From Acidovorax temperans (lineage in GTDB: Bacteria > Pseudomonadota > Gammaproteobacteria > Burkholderiales > Burkholderiaceae_C), in NCBI RefSeq assembly GCF_006716905.1, contig NZ_VFPV01000004.1:186001-250000 (forward strand): DNA of 64,000 nt, read 5' to 3'. Both the position numbers and the translations under genes were made by a program. Numbering within the stretch: position 1 is the stretch's first letter; the number at the start of each line of letters is the position of its first letter. This document shows positions 7,944-18,130 of this stretch, in pieces. Below the pieces are notes generated by a model that did no database searches, was not told the origin of the DNA, and saw nothing but the letters and a program-made list of their open reading frames with translations.

Positions 7944-9836
7944 ATGGAAGCCGGGTTCTCCAGCCTGATCGGCCAGCTGCTCAACGGGCTGGCCGGTGCG
8001 TCGTCGCTGTTCCTGGTGGCAGCGGGGCTGTCGCTGATCTTTGGCGTCACCCGCATCGTCAACTTTGCGCACGGCTCGTTCTACATGCTGGGGCTGTATG
8101 TGGCCTACACGCTGGTGGAGCAGCTGTCGGGCAGCCTCGGCTTCTGGCCCGCGCTGCTGCTGGCGCCCCTGGCCACTGGCGTGCTGGGTGCGGTGGTAGA
8201 GATGGCGCTGCTGCGGCGCATCTACCGCGCTCCGGAGCTGCTGCAACTGTTGGCCACCTTTGCGCTGGTGCTGGTGGTCAAAGACGCGGTGCTGTGGGCC
8301 TGGGGCCCTGAAGAGCTGTTTGGCCCCCGCGCGCCGGGGCTGGAGGGCTCCGTCAATGTCCTCGGGCGGCCGTTCCCTGCGTACGACCTGCTGTTGATCG
8401 CCATTGGCCCCGTGGTGCTGGGCGCCCTGTGGTGGCTGCTGCACCGCACGCGTTGGGGCACGCTGGTGCGCGCGGCCACGCAAGACCGCGAGATGGTCGG
8501 CGCCCTGGGCGTGAACCAGGCCTGGCTGTTCACCAGCGTGTTTGCCCTGGGCGCGTTGCTGGCCGGGCTGGGTGGTGCGCTGCAGCTGCCGCGCGAGCCC
8601 GCCAGCCTGGAACTGGACATGCACACCATTGGCGCCGCCTTCGTGGTGGTGGTGGTGGGTGGCATGGGTTCGCTGCCTGGCGCCTTTGTGGCCGCGCTGC
8701 TGATTGCCGAGTTGAAGGCGCTGTGCATCTGGATCGGTCTGGTCGAGGTGGGTGGCGTGGCCTTGTCGTTCTCCAAGCTCACTCTGGTGGTGGAATTTGT
8801 GGTGATGGCCGTGGTGCTGGTGTGGCGCCCCTGGGGCCTGATGGGCAAACCGCAGGCAACCGCCCGCGTCGCGGGCGATGCCGAAACCCCGCTCAAAGCC
8901 GCAGGCCCCGCCGCCCGCACGGCGTGGCTGGCCCTGCTGGCCGCGCTGGTGCTGCTGCCCATGGCCGCTGGGGCCTGGCCCTATGCCACCGTGCTGGCAG
9001 CCGATGTGCTGGTGGCAGCCCTTTTTGCCGCCAGCCTGCATTTCTTGATGGGGCCTGCGGGCCTGCATTCGTTTGGCCACGCGGCCTACTTTGGCCTGGG
9101 CGCCTACGCCGCAGCGCTGCTGGTGCGCGCGGCAGGCCTGCCCATGGAGGCCGCTTTGGTGCTGGCACCGCTGGTGGCGGCGCTGGGGGCGCTGGTGTAC
9201 GGCTGGTTCTGCGTGCGGCTGTCGGGTGTGTCGCTCACCATGCTCACGCTGGCGTTTGCACAGATCACCTGGGCCGTGTGCTACCAGTGGGACAGCCTGA
9301 CCGGTGGCAGCAACGGCATCACGGGCGTGTGGCCTTCGGACTGGTGGACCCAGGGCGCGCGCTTTTACTGGCTCACGCTCACCCTGGTGGCGCTGGGCGT
9401 GCTGGTGCTGCGCAGGGTGCTGCTGGCGCCGCTCGGTTACGCCCTGCGCGCGGGGCGCGATGCACCGCTGCGTGCCGAGGCCATTGGCATCGATGTGCGC
9501 CGTGTGCAGTGGATCGGCTTTGTGCTGGCGGGTGCGCTGGCGGGCCTGGCGGGCGCGCTGTTTTTGCTGGCCAAGGGCAGCATTTCGCCCGAAGCCCTGG
9601 CCGTGGCCAAGTCGGTGGATGGCCTGGTGATGGTGCTGCTGGGCGGCGTGCAAACGCTGGCGGGCCCCCTGCTGGGCGCGGGCGCGCTGACCTGGCTGCA
9701 CGACACCGTGGCGCGCAACACCGACTACTGGCGCGCCTTGCTGGGCGCCACCATGCTGCTGCTGGTGCTGGCCTTCCCCCAGGGGCTGGCCGGTTTTGCC
9801 CAGGCCTGGTGGGCCCGCCGCAGGGGGGCTGCATGA
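7944..9836 (+). CDS. Fused LivH-LivM type ABC permease
   Basis: A 630-residue inner-membrane protein joining the two permease subunits of a branched-chain-type importer. Residues 1-293 are LivH-like (SLIFGVTRIVNFAHGSFYMLG, later GGMGSLPGAFVAALLIAEL). About residues 294-330 are an Ala/Pro-rich linker, and the rest is LivM-like (HSFGHAAYFGLGAYAAALL, GGSNGITG, LLGGVQTLAGPLLGAG). Subunit fusion of this kind occurs in several proteobacterial liv-like systems. It starts 18 bases after the binding-protein stop and its stop overlaps the next start in ATGA (9833-9836). Confidence 0.93.
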   Translation: MEAGFSSLIGQLLNGLAGASSLFLVAAGLSLIFGVTRIVNFAHGSFYMLGLYVAYTLVEQLSGSLGFWPALLLAPLATGVLGAVVEMALLRRIYRAPELLQLLATFALVLVVKDAVLWAWGPEELFGPRAPGLEGSVNVLGRPFPAYDLLLIAIGPVVLGALWWLLHRTRWGTLVRAATQDREMVGALGVNQAWLFTSVFALGALLAGLGGALQLPREPASLELDMHTIGAAFVVVVVGGMGSLPGAFVAALLIAELKALCIWIGLVEVGGVALSFSKLTLVVEFVVMAVVLVWRPWGLMGKPQATARVAGDAETPLKAAGPAARTAWLALLAALVLLPMAAGAWPYATVLAADVLVAALFAASLHFLMGPAGLHSFGHAAYFGLGAYAAALLVRAAGLPMEAALVLAPLVAALGALVYGWFCVRLSGVSLTMLTLAFAQITWAVCYQWDSLTGGSNGITGVWPSDWWTQGARFYWLTLTLVALGVLVLRRVLLAPLGYALRAGRDAPLRAEAIGIDVRRVQWIGFVLAGALAGLAGALFLLAKGSISPEALAVAKSVDGLVMVLLGGVQTLAGPLLGAGALTWLHDTVARNTDYWRALLGATMLLLVLAFPQGLAGFAQAWWARRRGAA

Positions 9837-10600
9837 GCGCGCCGCTGCTGCAGGTGACGGGCCTTTCGCGCGCCTTTGGCGGCGTGCAGGCGGTCGATGG
9901 CGTGGGCTTTTCGCTGGCCGAAGGCGAAATGCTGGCCCTCATCGGCCCCAATGGCGCGGGCAAGTCCACCACCTTCAACATGGTGGGCGGGCAGTTGCGG
10001 CCCGATGCGGGTGACGTGCGGCTGGCCGGTGAATCACTCGTGGGCCTGCCCCCGCGCACCATCTGGCGGCGGGGCGTGGGCCGCACCTTCCAGATCGCCG
10101 AAACCTTCCGCTCTTTGACGGTGGTGGAAAACGTGCAGATGGCGCTGCTGTCGGCAGACCGGCGCATCCTGCACTGGTGGCGGCCCGCCGCTGCCCACCG
10201 GCGGGCCGATGCACTGGACTTGCTGGAGCGCGTGGGCATGCACGCCCAGGCCGACCGCCCCTGCAGCGCCCTGGCCTATGGCGATGTGAAGCGCGTGGAG
10301 CTGGCCATGGCCCTGGCCCATGGCCCGCGCCTGCTGCTGATGGACGAGCCCACTGCGGGCATGGCCCCGGCCGAGCGCCTGGCCCTGATGGCGCTGACCC
10401 GCCAAATCGCCCGCGAACGCCGCATGGGCGTGCTGTTCACCGAGCACAGCATGGACGTGGTGTTTGGCCAGGCCGACCGCGTGCTGGTGCTGGTGCGCGG
10501 CCGCCTGCTGGCCGAAGGCACGCCCGAGCAGATCCAGGCCGATGCGCGCGTGCAAGAGGCCTATCTGGGCGCAGGCTTTGATGTGGAGGCGACCGCATGA
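9833..10600 (+). CDS. ABC importer ATP-binding protein, LivG type
   Basis: A 255-residue ATPase. Walker A GPNGAGKS is at residues 38-45 and Walker B LLLMDEP at 167-173. The signature loop is the degenerate LAYGDVKRVEL rather than LSGGQ, as is usual for LivG proteins (LSYG). The C-terminal EGTPEQIQADARVQEAYLG is a LivG hallmark. Both ends overlap neighbours by 4 bp, so the operon is translationally coupled. Confidence 0.93.
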   Translation: MSAPLLQVTGLSRAFGGVQAVDGVGFSLAEGEMLALIGPNGAGKSTTFNMVGGQLRPDAGDVRLAGESLVGLPPRTIWRRGVGRTFQIAETFRSLTVVENVQMALLSADRRILHWWRPAAAHRRADALDLLERVGMHAQADRPCSALAYGDVKRVELAMALAHGPRLLLMDEPTAGMAPAERLALMALTRQIARERRMGVLFTEHSMDVVFGQADRVLVLVRGRLLAEGTPEQIQADARVQEAYLGAGFDVEATA

Positions 10601-11334
10601 CAGAAAACGCCTCCGCGCCACTGCTGCAGGTGCAAGGCCTCAACGCCTGGTACGGCGCGGCGCAGATTCTGTTTGACGTATCGCTGCAGGTGGGGCGCGG
10701 TGAGGTCGTGGCCCTCATGGGCCGCAACGGCGCCGGTAAATCGACCACGCTCAAGGCTCTCATGGGCATGGTGGCGCGGCGCGGTAGCGTGCAGTTTTTG
10801 GGGCACGACATTGCGCGGCGCGAGCCGCACGATATTGCCCGCCTCGGCCTGGGCTATGTGCCCGAAGAGCGCCGCATCTTCACCGACCTGTCGGTGATGG
10901 ACAACCTGGAGGTGGGCCGCCAGCGCCCGCGCCGCTGGCCCGATGGCACCGCCGCCCCCGAGTGGATGCCCGAGAAGCTGTTTGCGCTGTTCCCCAACCT
11001 GGGCGAAATGCCCCAGCGCCCCGGTGGGCGCATGAGCGGGGGCGAGCAGCAAATGCTCACCGTGGCTCGCACGCTCATGGGCCAGCCGCTGCTGGTGCTG
11101 CTGGATGAACCCTCAGAAGGCGTGGCGCCCCTCATCGTGCAGCAAATGGCCCGCACCATCCGCGCCCTGAAGGCGCAGGGTGTGAGTGTGCTGCTGAGCG
11201 AGCAGAACCTGCCGTTCGCCGAAGCCGTGGCCGACCGCGCCTACCTTATCGAACAGGGCGAGGTGGTTCACGAAGGCAGCATGGCCGACGTGGTGGCCAA
11301 CCCCGACGTGCGCAAGAACTGCCTGGGGGTGTGA
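10597..11334 (+). CDS. ABC importer ATP-binding protein, LivF type
   Basis: A 245-residue second ATPase of the importer. Walker A is GRNGAGKST, the signature is MSGGEQQML, Walker B is LVLLDEPSEGVAP, and the LivF-type GLGYVPEERRIFTDLSV is present. It starts in the ATGA overlap with the LivG-type gene and ends the operon. Confidence 0.93.
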   Translation: MTENASAPLLQVQGLNAWYGAAQILFDVSLQVGRGEVVALMGRNGAGKSTTLKALMGMVARRGSVQFLGHDIARREPHDIARLGLGYVPEERRIFTDLSVMDNLEVGRQRPRRWPDGTAAPEWMPEKLFALFPNLGEMPQRPGGRMSGGEQQMLTVARTLMGQPLLVLLDEPSEGVAPLIVQQMARTIRALKAQGVSVLLSEQNLPFAEAVADRAYLIEQGEVVHEGSMADVVANPDVRKNCLGV

Positions 11335-11448
11335 GCGAGCCGCACGCCTTGCGCCCACCGGGGTTCATGTCCAGCGCATCAAGGCTTTGGGGATGTGCCG
11401 CAAAGGCGCTTTACCTGCACGGTTTGCAGCGTGCAGTTTCATGCATTG

Positions 11449-11504
11449 TTTTGGCCTCTGGCGCTTATTGGGTAAGCGCAAACAGCTATTGATTTAGTAG
11501 CAAA
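11449..11504 (-). repeat. Dispersed two-hairpin repeat, copy 3
   Basis: A reverse-orientation copy (TTTTGGCCTCTGGCGCTTATT...TAAGCGC...AGCTATTGATTTAGTAGC), ending 5 bases before the comM stop codon. Confidence 0.75.
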
Positions 11505-11509
11505 TACGG

Positions 11510-13045
11510 TCAATGCTGCGTGTGGTGCAGCCCCCGGCGCAGTTGCACCGCCTCGGCCACATGGTCTGCGCCGGTGTGGGTGGCGCCCGCCAGGTCGGCA
11601 ATGGTGCGGGCCACCCGCAGGGTGCGGTGGGTGCTGCGGGCCGACCAGCCCAGCCGGTTGGCCGCGCGCTGCAAGAACTGCAGGGCGTCGTCCTGCAGCA
11701 TCACCAGCTCGTCCATGCCCTGGCCCTGCAGCGCCTGGTTGGGGTGGCCTTGCCGCGCCAGCGCGCGGGCCCGGGCGCGCTCCACCCGCTCGCGCACGGT
11801 GGCGCTGGCCTCGCCCGCCGGGGCGCCCACCAGTTGCTCGGCGGGCAGGGCGGGCACCTCCACATGCAGGTCGATGCGGTCGAGCAGCGGGCCGCTGAGC
11901 TTGCCCTGGTAGCGCGCCACCTGGTCGGGCGTGCAGCGGCAGGCCCGCTGGCTCGACCCGAGGAAGCCACAGGGGCACGGATTCATGGCGGCAATCAGTT
12001 GAAACCGGGCCGGGAATTCCGCCCGCTGCGCCGCGCGGGCGATGGTGATATGGCCGGTTTCGAGCGGCTCGCGCAGCGCCTCCAGCGCGGCACGGGGGAA
12101 TTCCGGTAGCTCGTCCAAGAACAACACGCCCTGGTGGGCGAGCGAGATTTCGCCGGGGCGGGGTGGTGATCCGCCACCCACCAGCGCCACGGCGCTGGCC
12201 GTGTGGTGGGGCTGGCGCGTGGGGCGGCGGCCCCAGTCGTCCGGGCGGAAGCTGCCGGCCAGGCTGGCCACGGCGGCGCTCTCCAGCGCCTCGTCCACTT
12301 GCATGGCGGGCAGCAGTCCGGCAAAGCGCTGCGCCAGCATGGACTTGCCCGAGCCGGGCGGGCCCACCATCAAGAGGCCATGGCCGCCAGCAGCGGCAAT
12401 CTCCAGCGCGCGGCGCGCAGCCGTCTGGCCCTTCACATCGGCCAGGTCCGGCCCGCCGGTGGGGGTGCGCGGTGGCTGTGCCTGCAGCACCGCCCAGCCT
12501 TCGCTGGGGGCGGGGGGCTCAGCGCCGGGTGGCAGAAAGGCCTGCACCACGTCCAGCAGGTGGCGCGCACGCACCACCCGCGCGCCGGGCACCAGGGCGG
12601 CTTCTTCGGCACTGCCGGGGGGCAGCACCAGGCAGGCGGTGCTGCCTTGCGTGTGCAGCGCCAGGCTGGTGGCCAGGGCGCCTCGCACGGGGCGCAGCTC
12701 GCCGGACAGGGACAGCTCGCCCGCAAATTCATGCCCCGCCAGCCGGCTGGCATCGATCTGCCCACTGGCGGCGAGGATGCCCAGCGCAATCGGCAGGTCG
12801 AACCGCCCGGAATCCTTGGGCAGGTCGGCCGGGGCCAGGTTCACCGTGATGCGCTTGTTGTGCGGGAATTCCAGCCCTGCGTTCTGCAGGGCCGAGCGCA
12901 CGCGTTCGCGCGCTTCTTTCACTTCCACATCGGCGAGGCCCACCAGCGTGAAGCTGGGCAGGCCGTTGGCCAGATGCACTTCCACGGTGACAGAAGGCGC
13001 CAACATCCCCAGAAGGGCGCGGCTTTGCACCAAAGCAAGACTCAT
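11510..13045 (-). CDS. comM: ComM/YifB-family Mg-chelatase-like AAA ATPase
   Basis: A 511-residue protein. The N-terminal Lon-protease-like/ChlI domain spans about residues 1-165 (PSFTLVGLADVEVKEARERV). The AAA ATPase domain has Walker A GPPGSGKS at 228-235 and Walker B GVLFLDELPEF, followed by the cysteine cluster NPCPCGFLG...CRC. The C-terminal Mg-chelatase helical domain follows. In Gram-negative bacteria ComM is a hexameric helicase promoting branch migration of integrated DNA during transformation. The start at 13045 (MSLALVQSRALLG) matches the family; the frame is open further upstream but not conserved. Confidence 0.95.
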   Translation of the reverse strand: MSLALVQSRALLGMLAPSVTVEVHLANGLPSFTLVGLADVEVKEARERVRSALQNAGLEFPHNKRITVNLAPADLPKDSGRFDLPIALGILAASGQIDASRLAGHEFAGELSLSGELRPVRGALATSLALHTQGSTACLVLPPGSAEEAALVPGARVVRARHLLDVVQAFLPPGAEPPAPSEGWAVLQAQPPRTPTGGPDLADVKGQTAARRALEIAAAGGHGLLMVGPPGSGKSMLAQRFAGLLPAMQVDEALESAAVASLAGSFRPDDWGRRPTRQPHHTASAVALVGGGSPPRPGEISLAHQGVLFLDELPEFPRAALEALREPLETGHITIARAAQRAEFPARFQLIAAMNPCPCGFLGSSQRACRCTPDQVARYQGKLSGPLLDRIDLHVEVPALPAEQLVGAPAGEASATVRERVERARARALARQGHPNQALQGQGMDELVMLQDDALQFLQRAANRLGWSARSTHRTLRVARTIADLAGATHTGADHVAEAVQLRRGLHHTQH

Positions 13046-13106
13046 GAAGCGGTTTCTCCCCAGATGGGTGCGTTTGTGGGTGTTTTGGCGAGGGCTTGTG
13101 GGTTTT

Positions 13107-13113
13107 TGCACCA
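13107..13113 (+). promoter_or_regulatory. Possible NtrC half-site
   Basis: TGCACCA equals one arm of the NtrC consensus and lies about 110 bp upstream of the sigma-54 promoter. The second arm is poor (AGTGTGC nearby), so this is suggestive only. Confidence 0.25.
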
Positions 13114-13216
13114 TATGAGTGTGCTTCGCCCGGCGCGATCCCCGCCACTGTACTAGGGATTGTTGTAACCCAACGCAACCGCGCCCGGACCGCATGCGCA
13201 GGGCCTGTGGAGGCAA

Positions 13217-13232
13217 TGGCACGGTCCGTGCT
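13217..13232 (+). promoter_or_regulatory. Sigma-54 (RpoN) promoter of the porin-glnK-amtB operon
   Basis: TGGCACGGTCCGTGCT matches the RpoN consensus TGGCACG-N4-TTGCW at every position except the first base of the -12 block, with correct GG-to-GC spacing. It lies 39 bases before the porin start codon. glnK-amtB operons are classically RpoN/NtrC-controlled. Confidence 0.75.
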
Positions 13233-13270
13233 TAAAGCGCTTGTCCCTACTTTGTCCAACCGGAGGAAAC

Positions 13271-14384
<1,114 letters not shown>

Positions 14385-14415
14385 GGCCCCGCCATACCCA
14401 TCGGAAAGAAATGCC

Positions 14416-15939
14416 ATGAAAAAACTACTTGCTTCTTTCGTCCTGGGGCTGAGCCTGCTGACTGCAGGCACCTTGTCCCTGGCCCAGGCGCCTGCTGCAG
14501 AGCCTGCCGCAGTCACCGCCCCCGCCGCTGAAGCGGCCCCCGCAGCACCTGCTGCCGCCCCAGCCGCCGCAGCGCCAGCAGCAACTGCCGAGGCTCCCGC
14601 CCCCGTGCCCAACAAGGGCGACACCGCCTGGATGATGGTCGCCACCATTCTGGTGATCCTGATGGTGCTGCCTGGCCTGGCCCTGTTCTACGGCGGCCTG
14701 GTGCGCAGCAAGAACATGCTGTCCGTGCTCATGCAGGTCATGGTCACGTTCTCGCTGATCACGGTGCTGTGGTTCATCTATGGCTACAGCCTGGCGTTCA
14801 CCGAAGGCAATGCTTTCATCGGCGGGTTTGACCGGCTGTTCATGAAGGGCATCTGGGACAACGCAGCGGGCACCTTTGCCAACGCGGCCACGTTCAGCAA
14901 GGGCGTGGTGATTCCTGAAATCTCCTTCGCAGCCTTCCAGGCCACGTTTGCCGGCATCACCTGCGCACTGATCGTGGGCGCTTTTGCCGAGCGCATCAAG
15001 TTCTCTGCCGTGCTGCTGTTCATGGTGCTGTGGTTCACCTTCAGCTACCTGCCCGTGGCCCACATGGTGTGGTTCTGGATGGGCCCCGATGCCTACACCG
15101 GCAAGGAAGTGGCCGACGCCATGACCGGCAAGGCTGGTCAGATCTGGCAATGGGGTGCGCTGGACTTTGCCGGCGGCACTGTGGTGCACATCAACGCGGC
15201 CGTCGCTGGCCTGGTAGGCGCCTTCATGGTGGGCAAGCGCATCGGCTACGGCAAGGAAGCCATGGCCCCGCACAGCCTCACGCTGACCATGGTGGGTGCA
15301 TCCCTGCTGTGGGTGGGCTGGTTCGGCTTCAACGCAGGCTCTGCCCTGGAAGCCAATGGCTTCGCTGCCCTGGCCTTCATCAACACGCTGGTGGCCACGG
15401 CTGCTGCCGTGCTGGCCTGGTGCCTGGGTGAAGCGCTGATGCGCGGCAAGGCTTCGATGCTGGGCGCTGCCTCGGGCGCCGTGGCTGGCCTGGTGGCCGT
15501 GACGCCTGCGGCGGGCAACGTGGGTATCGGCGGTGCGCTGATCATCGGCCTGGTGGGTGGCTTTGCCTGCCTGTGGGGTGTGCATGGCCTCAAGAAGATG
15601 CTGGGCGCTGACGACTCGCTCGACGTGTTCGGCGTGCACGGCGTAGGCGGTATCGTGGGTGCGCTGCTGACTGGCGTGTTCAACTCCCCCGCCCTGGGCG
15701 GCCCCGGCTACGTGGCTGACTGGGTGACAGCTTCGATGGTGACAGCGGCCGATTACTCGATCGCCGCCCAGGTCTGGACGCAAGCCAAGGCCGTGTTGCT
15801 GACGGTAGTGTGGTCGGGCGTGGTGTCGGTCATCGCGTTCAAGTTGGTCGATCTGATGGTGGGCCTGCGCGTCTCGGAAGAAGACGAGCGCGAAGGTCTG
15901 GACATCACATCGCACGGCGAAACGGCGTACAGCCGTTAA
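14416..15939 (+). CDS. amtB: Ammonium transporter
   Basis: A 507-residue ammonium channel. A cleavable signal peptide (about residues 1-25) and an Ala/Pro-rich stretch to about residue 70 precede the eleven-helix Amt fold. The paired pore histidines are H258 in GGTVVHINAAVAG and H408 in VFGVHGVGGIVG. The signature FYGGLVRSKNML is near the start of the fold. The start at 14416 follows GGAAAG. The C-terminal tail (EEDEREGLDITSHGETAYS) is the family's conserved regulatory tail that contacts GlnK. Confidence 0.96.
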   Translation: MKKLLASFVLGLSLLTAGTLSLAQAPAAEPAAVTAPAAEAAPAAPAAAPAAAAPAATAEAPAPVPNKGDTAWMMVATILVILMVLPGLALFYGGLVRSKNMLSVLMQVMVTFSLITVLWFIYGYSLAFTEGNAFIGGFDRLFMKGIWDNAAGTFANAATFSKGVVIPEISFAAFQATFAGITCALIVGAFAERIKFSAVLLFMVLWFTFSYLPVAHMVWFWMGPDAYTGKEVADAMTGKAGQIWQWGALDFAGGTVVHINAAVAGLVGAFMVGKRIGYGKEAMAPHSLTLTMVGASLLWVGWFGFNAGSALEANGFAALAFINTLVATAAAVLAWCLGEALMRGKASMLGAASGAVAGLVAVTPAAGNVGIGGALIIGLVGGFACLWGVHGLKKMLGADDSLDVFGVHGVGGIVGALLTGVFNSPALGGPGYVADWVTASMVTAADYSIAAQVWTQAKAVLLTVVWSGVVSVIAFKLVDLMVGLRVSEEDEREGLDITSHGETAYSR

Positions 15940-15949
15940 GGGGGACCAC

Positions 15950-15991
15950 CGGCTGCCGTGTCTGGTGGTGCGGCAGCCGCCCCGTTTTCTT
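15950..15991 (+). terminator. Hairpin after amtB
   Basis: CGGCTGCCG (15950-15958) pairs with CGGCAGCCG (15971-15979), followed by the weak T-tract CCCCGTTTTCTT. Likely the first of two tandem stops after the operon. Confidence 0.6.
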
Positions 15992-16013
15992 AGAGCGAGT
16001 CTCCTCAAGCATT

Positions 16014-16050
16014 GGGCCACCCCGGTTTGCCGCCGTGGTGGCCCTTTTTT
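16014..16050 (+). terminator. Intrinsic terminator downstream of amtB
   Basis: The 8-bp stem GGGCCACC/GGTGGCCC (16014-16021, 16037-16044) is followed directly by TTTTTT. A canonical rho-independent terminator for rightward transcripts. Confidence 0.8.
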
Positions 16051-16143
16051 GTGCCCGCTGCAAAGAAGCTGCACAGCCTTTGTTCAAAAAATTCATGCGC
16101 TGCGGGGGCTGGCTGCAAAGTCACACCCGCTACGATGCAGGGC

Positions 16144-17256
16144 ATGGACCAAGCCCTTGCCCAGATCACCGAGCGCGTGCGCGCCGCCGTTGCAGACCAG
16201 ACTCCCTTGCGCATCCGGGGCGGGGGCACCAAAGACTTCCATGGCCGTGCGCTGCGCGGCGACGTGCTGGACACGCGGCTGCTGTCGGGCATCACCAGCT
16301 ACGAGCCCAGCGAGCTGGTCATCACCGCCCGCGCGGGCACACCCCTGGCCGAGCTGGAGGCCGCACTGGCCGCCAAAGGCCAGTGCCTGCCGTTTGAGCC
16401 GCCGCACTTTTCCCCCGGCGCCACCGTGGGCGGCATGGTGGCGGCAGGCCTGTCGGGCCCCGCGCGCGCCAGCGTGGGCGCGGTGCGCGACTATGTGCTG
16501 GGCGTGAGCCTCATCAACGGCCGGGCAGAGCCGCTCACCTTTGGTGGGCAGGTGATGAAGAACGTGGCCGGATACGACGTCTCGCGCCTCATGGCCGGTT
16601 CCTGGGGCACGCTGGGCTTGCTCACAGAAGTGAGCCTCAAGGTGCTGCCCGTGGCCCCGGCCGAGGCCACGCTGCGCTTTGAATGCAACCAGGCCGACGC
16701 CCTGCGCAAGCTGCACGCCTGGGGCGGCCAGCCCCTGCCGCTGAACGCCAGCTGCTGGCTGCAAGACGGTGGCGTGGGCACGCTGTATGTGCGCCTGCGC
16801 GGCGCCGTGGCTGCAGTGCAGGCTGCGTGCAAAACCATGGGAGGCACCCTTCTGGACAACGCCACCACCGCGCCAGACTGGTCTGCCTGCCGCGACCACA
16901 CCTTGCCCTGGTTTGTCCAGCGCGCCCAGCAGCCCGACCTGGCCCTGTGGCGCCTGTCGCTGCCCGCCACCGCGCCGGTGCTGGCGCTGCCTGCGGCCGC
17001 CCAGCCGCTGGTGGAATGGCATGGTGCCCTGCGCTGGGTGCAGGCCCCGGCCAGTGCGGGCGATGCCCTGCGCGCCGCTGCCGAGGCGGTGGGCGGTAGT
17101 GCTTCTGTTTTTGTAGCTGCCAGCGCTTATCCAGAAAGCGCTAGCAGCCAATTTGATCCAAAGTCTGCCGCGCTGGCGAAAATCCACGCCCGCGTGAAGC
17201 AGGCGTTCGACCCCGCGGGCATCTTCAACCCGGGCCGCCTGGCCGCCGCCTGGTAA
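16144..17256 (+). CDS. glcE: Glycolate oxidase FAD-binding subunit
   Basis: A 370-residue GlcE, the smaller FAD-binding subunit of the GlcDEF glycolate dehydrogenase that oxidises glycolate to glyoxylate. The PCMH-type FAD domain occupies about residues 1-180 (TPLRIRGGGTKDFHG, PPHFSPGATVGGMVAAGLSGP, KNVAGYDVSRLMAGSWGTLG). The C-terminus carries the usual IHARVKQAFDPAGIFNPGRL. Start 16144 was preferred; ATG 16135 is an equal alternative. A dispersed repeat copy is read through in frame near the 3' end (about residues 319-339). glcD is not in the window. Confidence 0.92.
   Translation: MDQALAQITERVRAAVADQTPLRIRGGGTKDFHGRALRGDVLDTRLLSGITSYEPSELVITARAGTPLAELEAALAAKGQCLPFEPPHFSPGATVGGMVAAGLSGPARASVGAVRDYVLGVSLINGRAEPLTFGGQVMKNVAGYDVSRLMAGSWGTLGLLTEVSLKVLPVAPAEATLRFECNQADALRKLHAWGGQPLPLNASCWLQDGGVGTLYVRLRGAVAAVQAACKTMGGTLLDNATTAPDWSACRDHTLPWFVQRAQQPDLALWRLSLPATAPVLALPAAAQPLVEWHGALRWVQAPASAGDALRAAAEAVGGSASVFVAASAYPESASSQFDPKSAALAKIHARVKQAFDPAGIFNPGRLAAAW
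17099..17160 (+). repeat. Dispersed two-hairpin repeat, copy 4, inside glcE
   Basis: A forward copy (TTTTTGTAGCTGCCAGCGCTTAT...AAGCGCTAGCAGCC) lying wholly within the glcE frame and translated as roughly ASVFVAASAYPESASSQFD without a stop. Confidence 0.75.
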
Positions 17257-17266
17257 AGCGCGGCCC

Positions 17267-18079
17267 ATGCGCCACCTGATCCACCTCACGGGCCACCACC
17301 GCACGGTCACCACCAACCGGGTGCTGGGCCTGTTGCTGGCCTTCAATGCCGGTGCCGTGAATGCGGGCGGCTTTCTGGTGGCGCAGATGTACACCTCGCA
17401 CATGACGGGCTTTCTCTCGTCACTGGCCGACAACCTGGTGCTGGGCAACATGAAGCTGGTGCTGGGTGCGGTGGGCACGCTGTGGGCCTTCATGTCGGGG
17501 GCGGGCAGCACGGCCATTCTGGTGAACTGGGCGCGCCACCACCAGTTGCACGGCACCTACGCGCTGCCATTGCTGCTCGAAGCCATTCTCATGCTGCTGT
17601 TTGGCCTGGTGGGGGCCATCACGCTGGGCTGGCGCACGCCGTTTGCTGTGCCCCTCACGGTGCTGCTGCTGGCCTACCTCATGGGCCTGCAAAACGCAGT
17701 GGTCACCAAGATGTCGTCGGCTCAGATACGCACCACGCACATGACCGGCGTGGTGACTGACCTGGGCATCGAAATGGGCAAGATGCTCTACTGGAACCGC
17801 AGCGGCACCGCCCCTGAGCGCTATGTGAAGGCGAACCGCGACCGGCTGCGCCTGTTTGCCGGGCTGGCGGCCATGTTTTTGGTGGGCGGGCTGGTGGGCG
17901 CTGCTGGCTTCAAGTACGTGGGTTTCATTTTTGTGTTGCCGCTGGCGCTGGTGCTGCTTACCTTGTCGTTGCCGCCTTTGTGGGCTGACCGCCAGAAGTT
18001 GCGAGCACTGCTGCTGCAGCGCCGCGCTGGCCCCCAGCCGGGCGACGCCAGCCCGCCCGGGCCCGATGCAGGCCCCTAG
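17267..18079 (+). CDS. DUF1275 (YoaK-family) membrane protein
   Basis: A 270-residue inner-membrane protein of the YoaK/DUF1275 family with about six to seven hydrophobic segments. Family motifs include FNAGAVNAGGFLVAQMYTSHMTGFLSSLAD and GLQNAVVTKMSSAQIRTTHMTGVVTDLG, a duplicated 'hMTG' element. Function in the family is unknown. It lies between glcE (10 bases upstream) and glcF (51 bases downstream) in the same direction, which suggests co-transcription with glycolate oxidation genes. Confidence 0.88.
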   Translation: MRHLIHLTGHHRTVTTNRVLGLLLAFNAGAVNAGGFLVAQMYTSHMTGFLSSLADNLVLGNMKLVLGAVGTLWAFMSGAGSTAILVNWARHHQLHGTYALPLLLEAILMLLFGLVGAITLGWRTPFAVPLTVLLLAYLMGLQNAVVTKMSSAQIRTTHMTGVVTDLGIEMGKMLYWNRSGTAPERYVKANRDRLRLFAGLAAMFLVGGLVGAAGFKYVGFIFVLPLALVLLTLSLPPLWADRQKLRALLLQRRAGPQPGDASPPGPDAGP

Positions 18080-18130
18080 ACCGCTGGCGCAACACCCCCC
18101 GATCTTTACCGTTATCTCCAGGCACGCTCC

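Noticed and set aside
6723..9701. A 992-codon open frame antisense to the liv-type operon
   Set aside because: High-GC codon bias opens antisense frames. The translation is a His/Gln/Arg-rich low-complexity shadow, while the sense strand has full ABC importer motifs.
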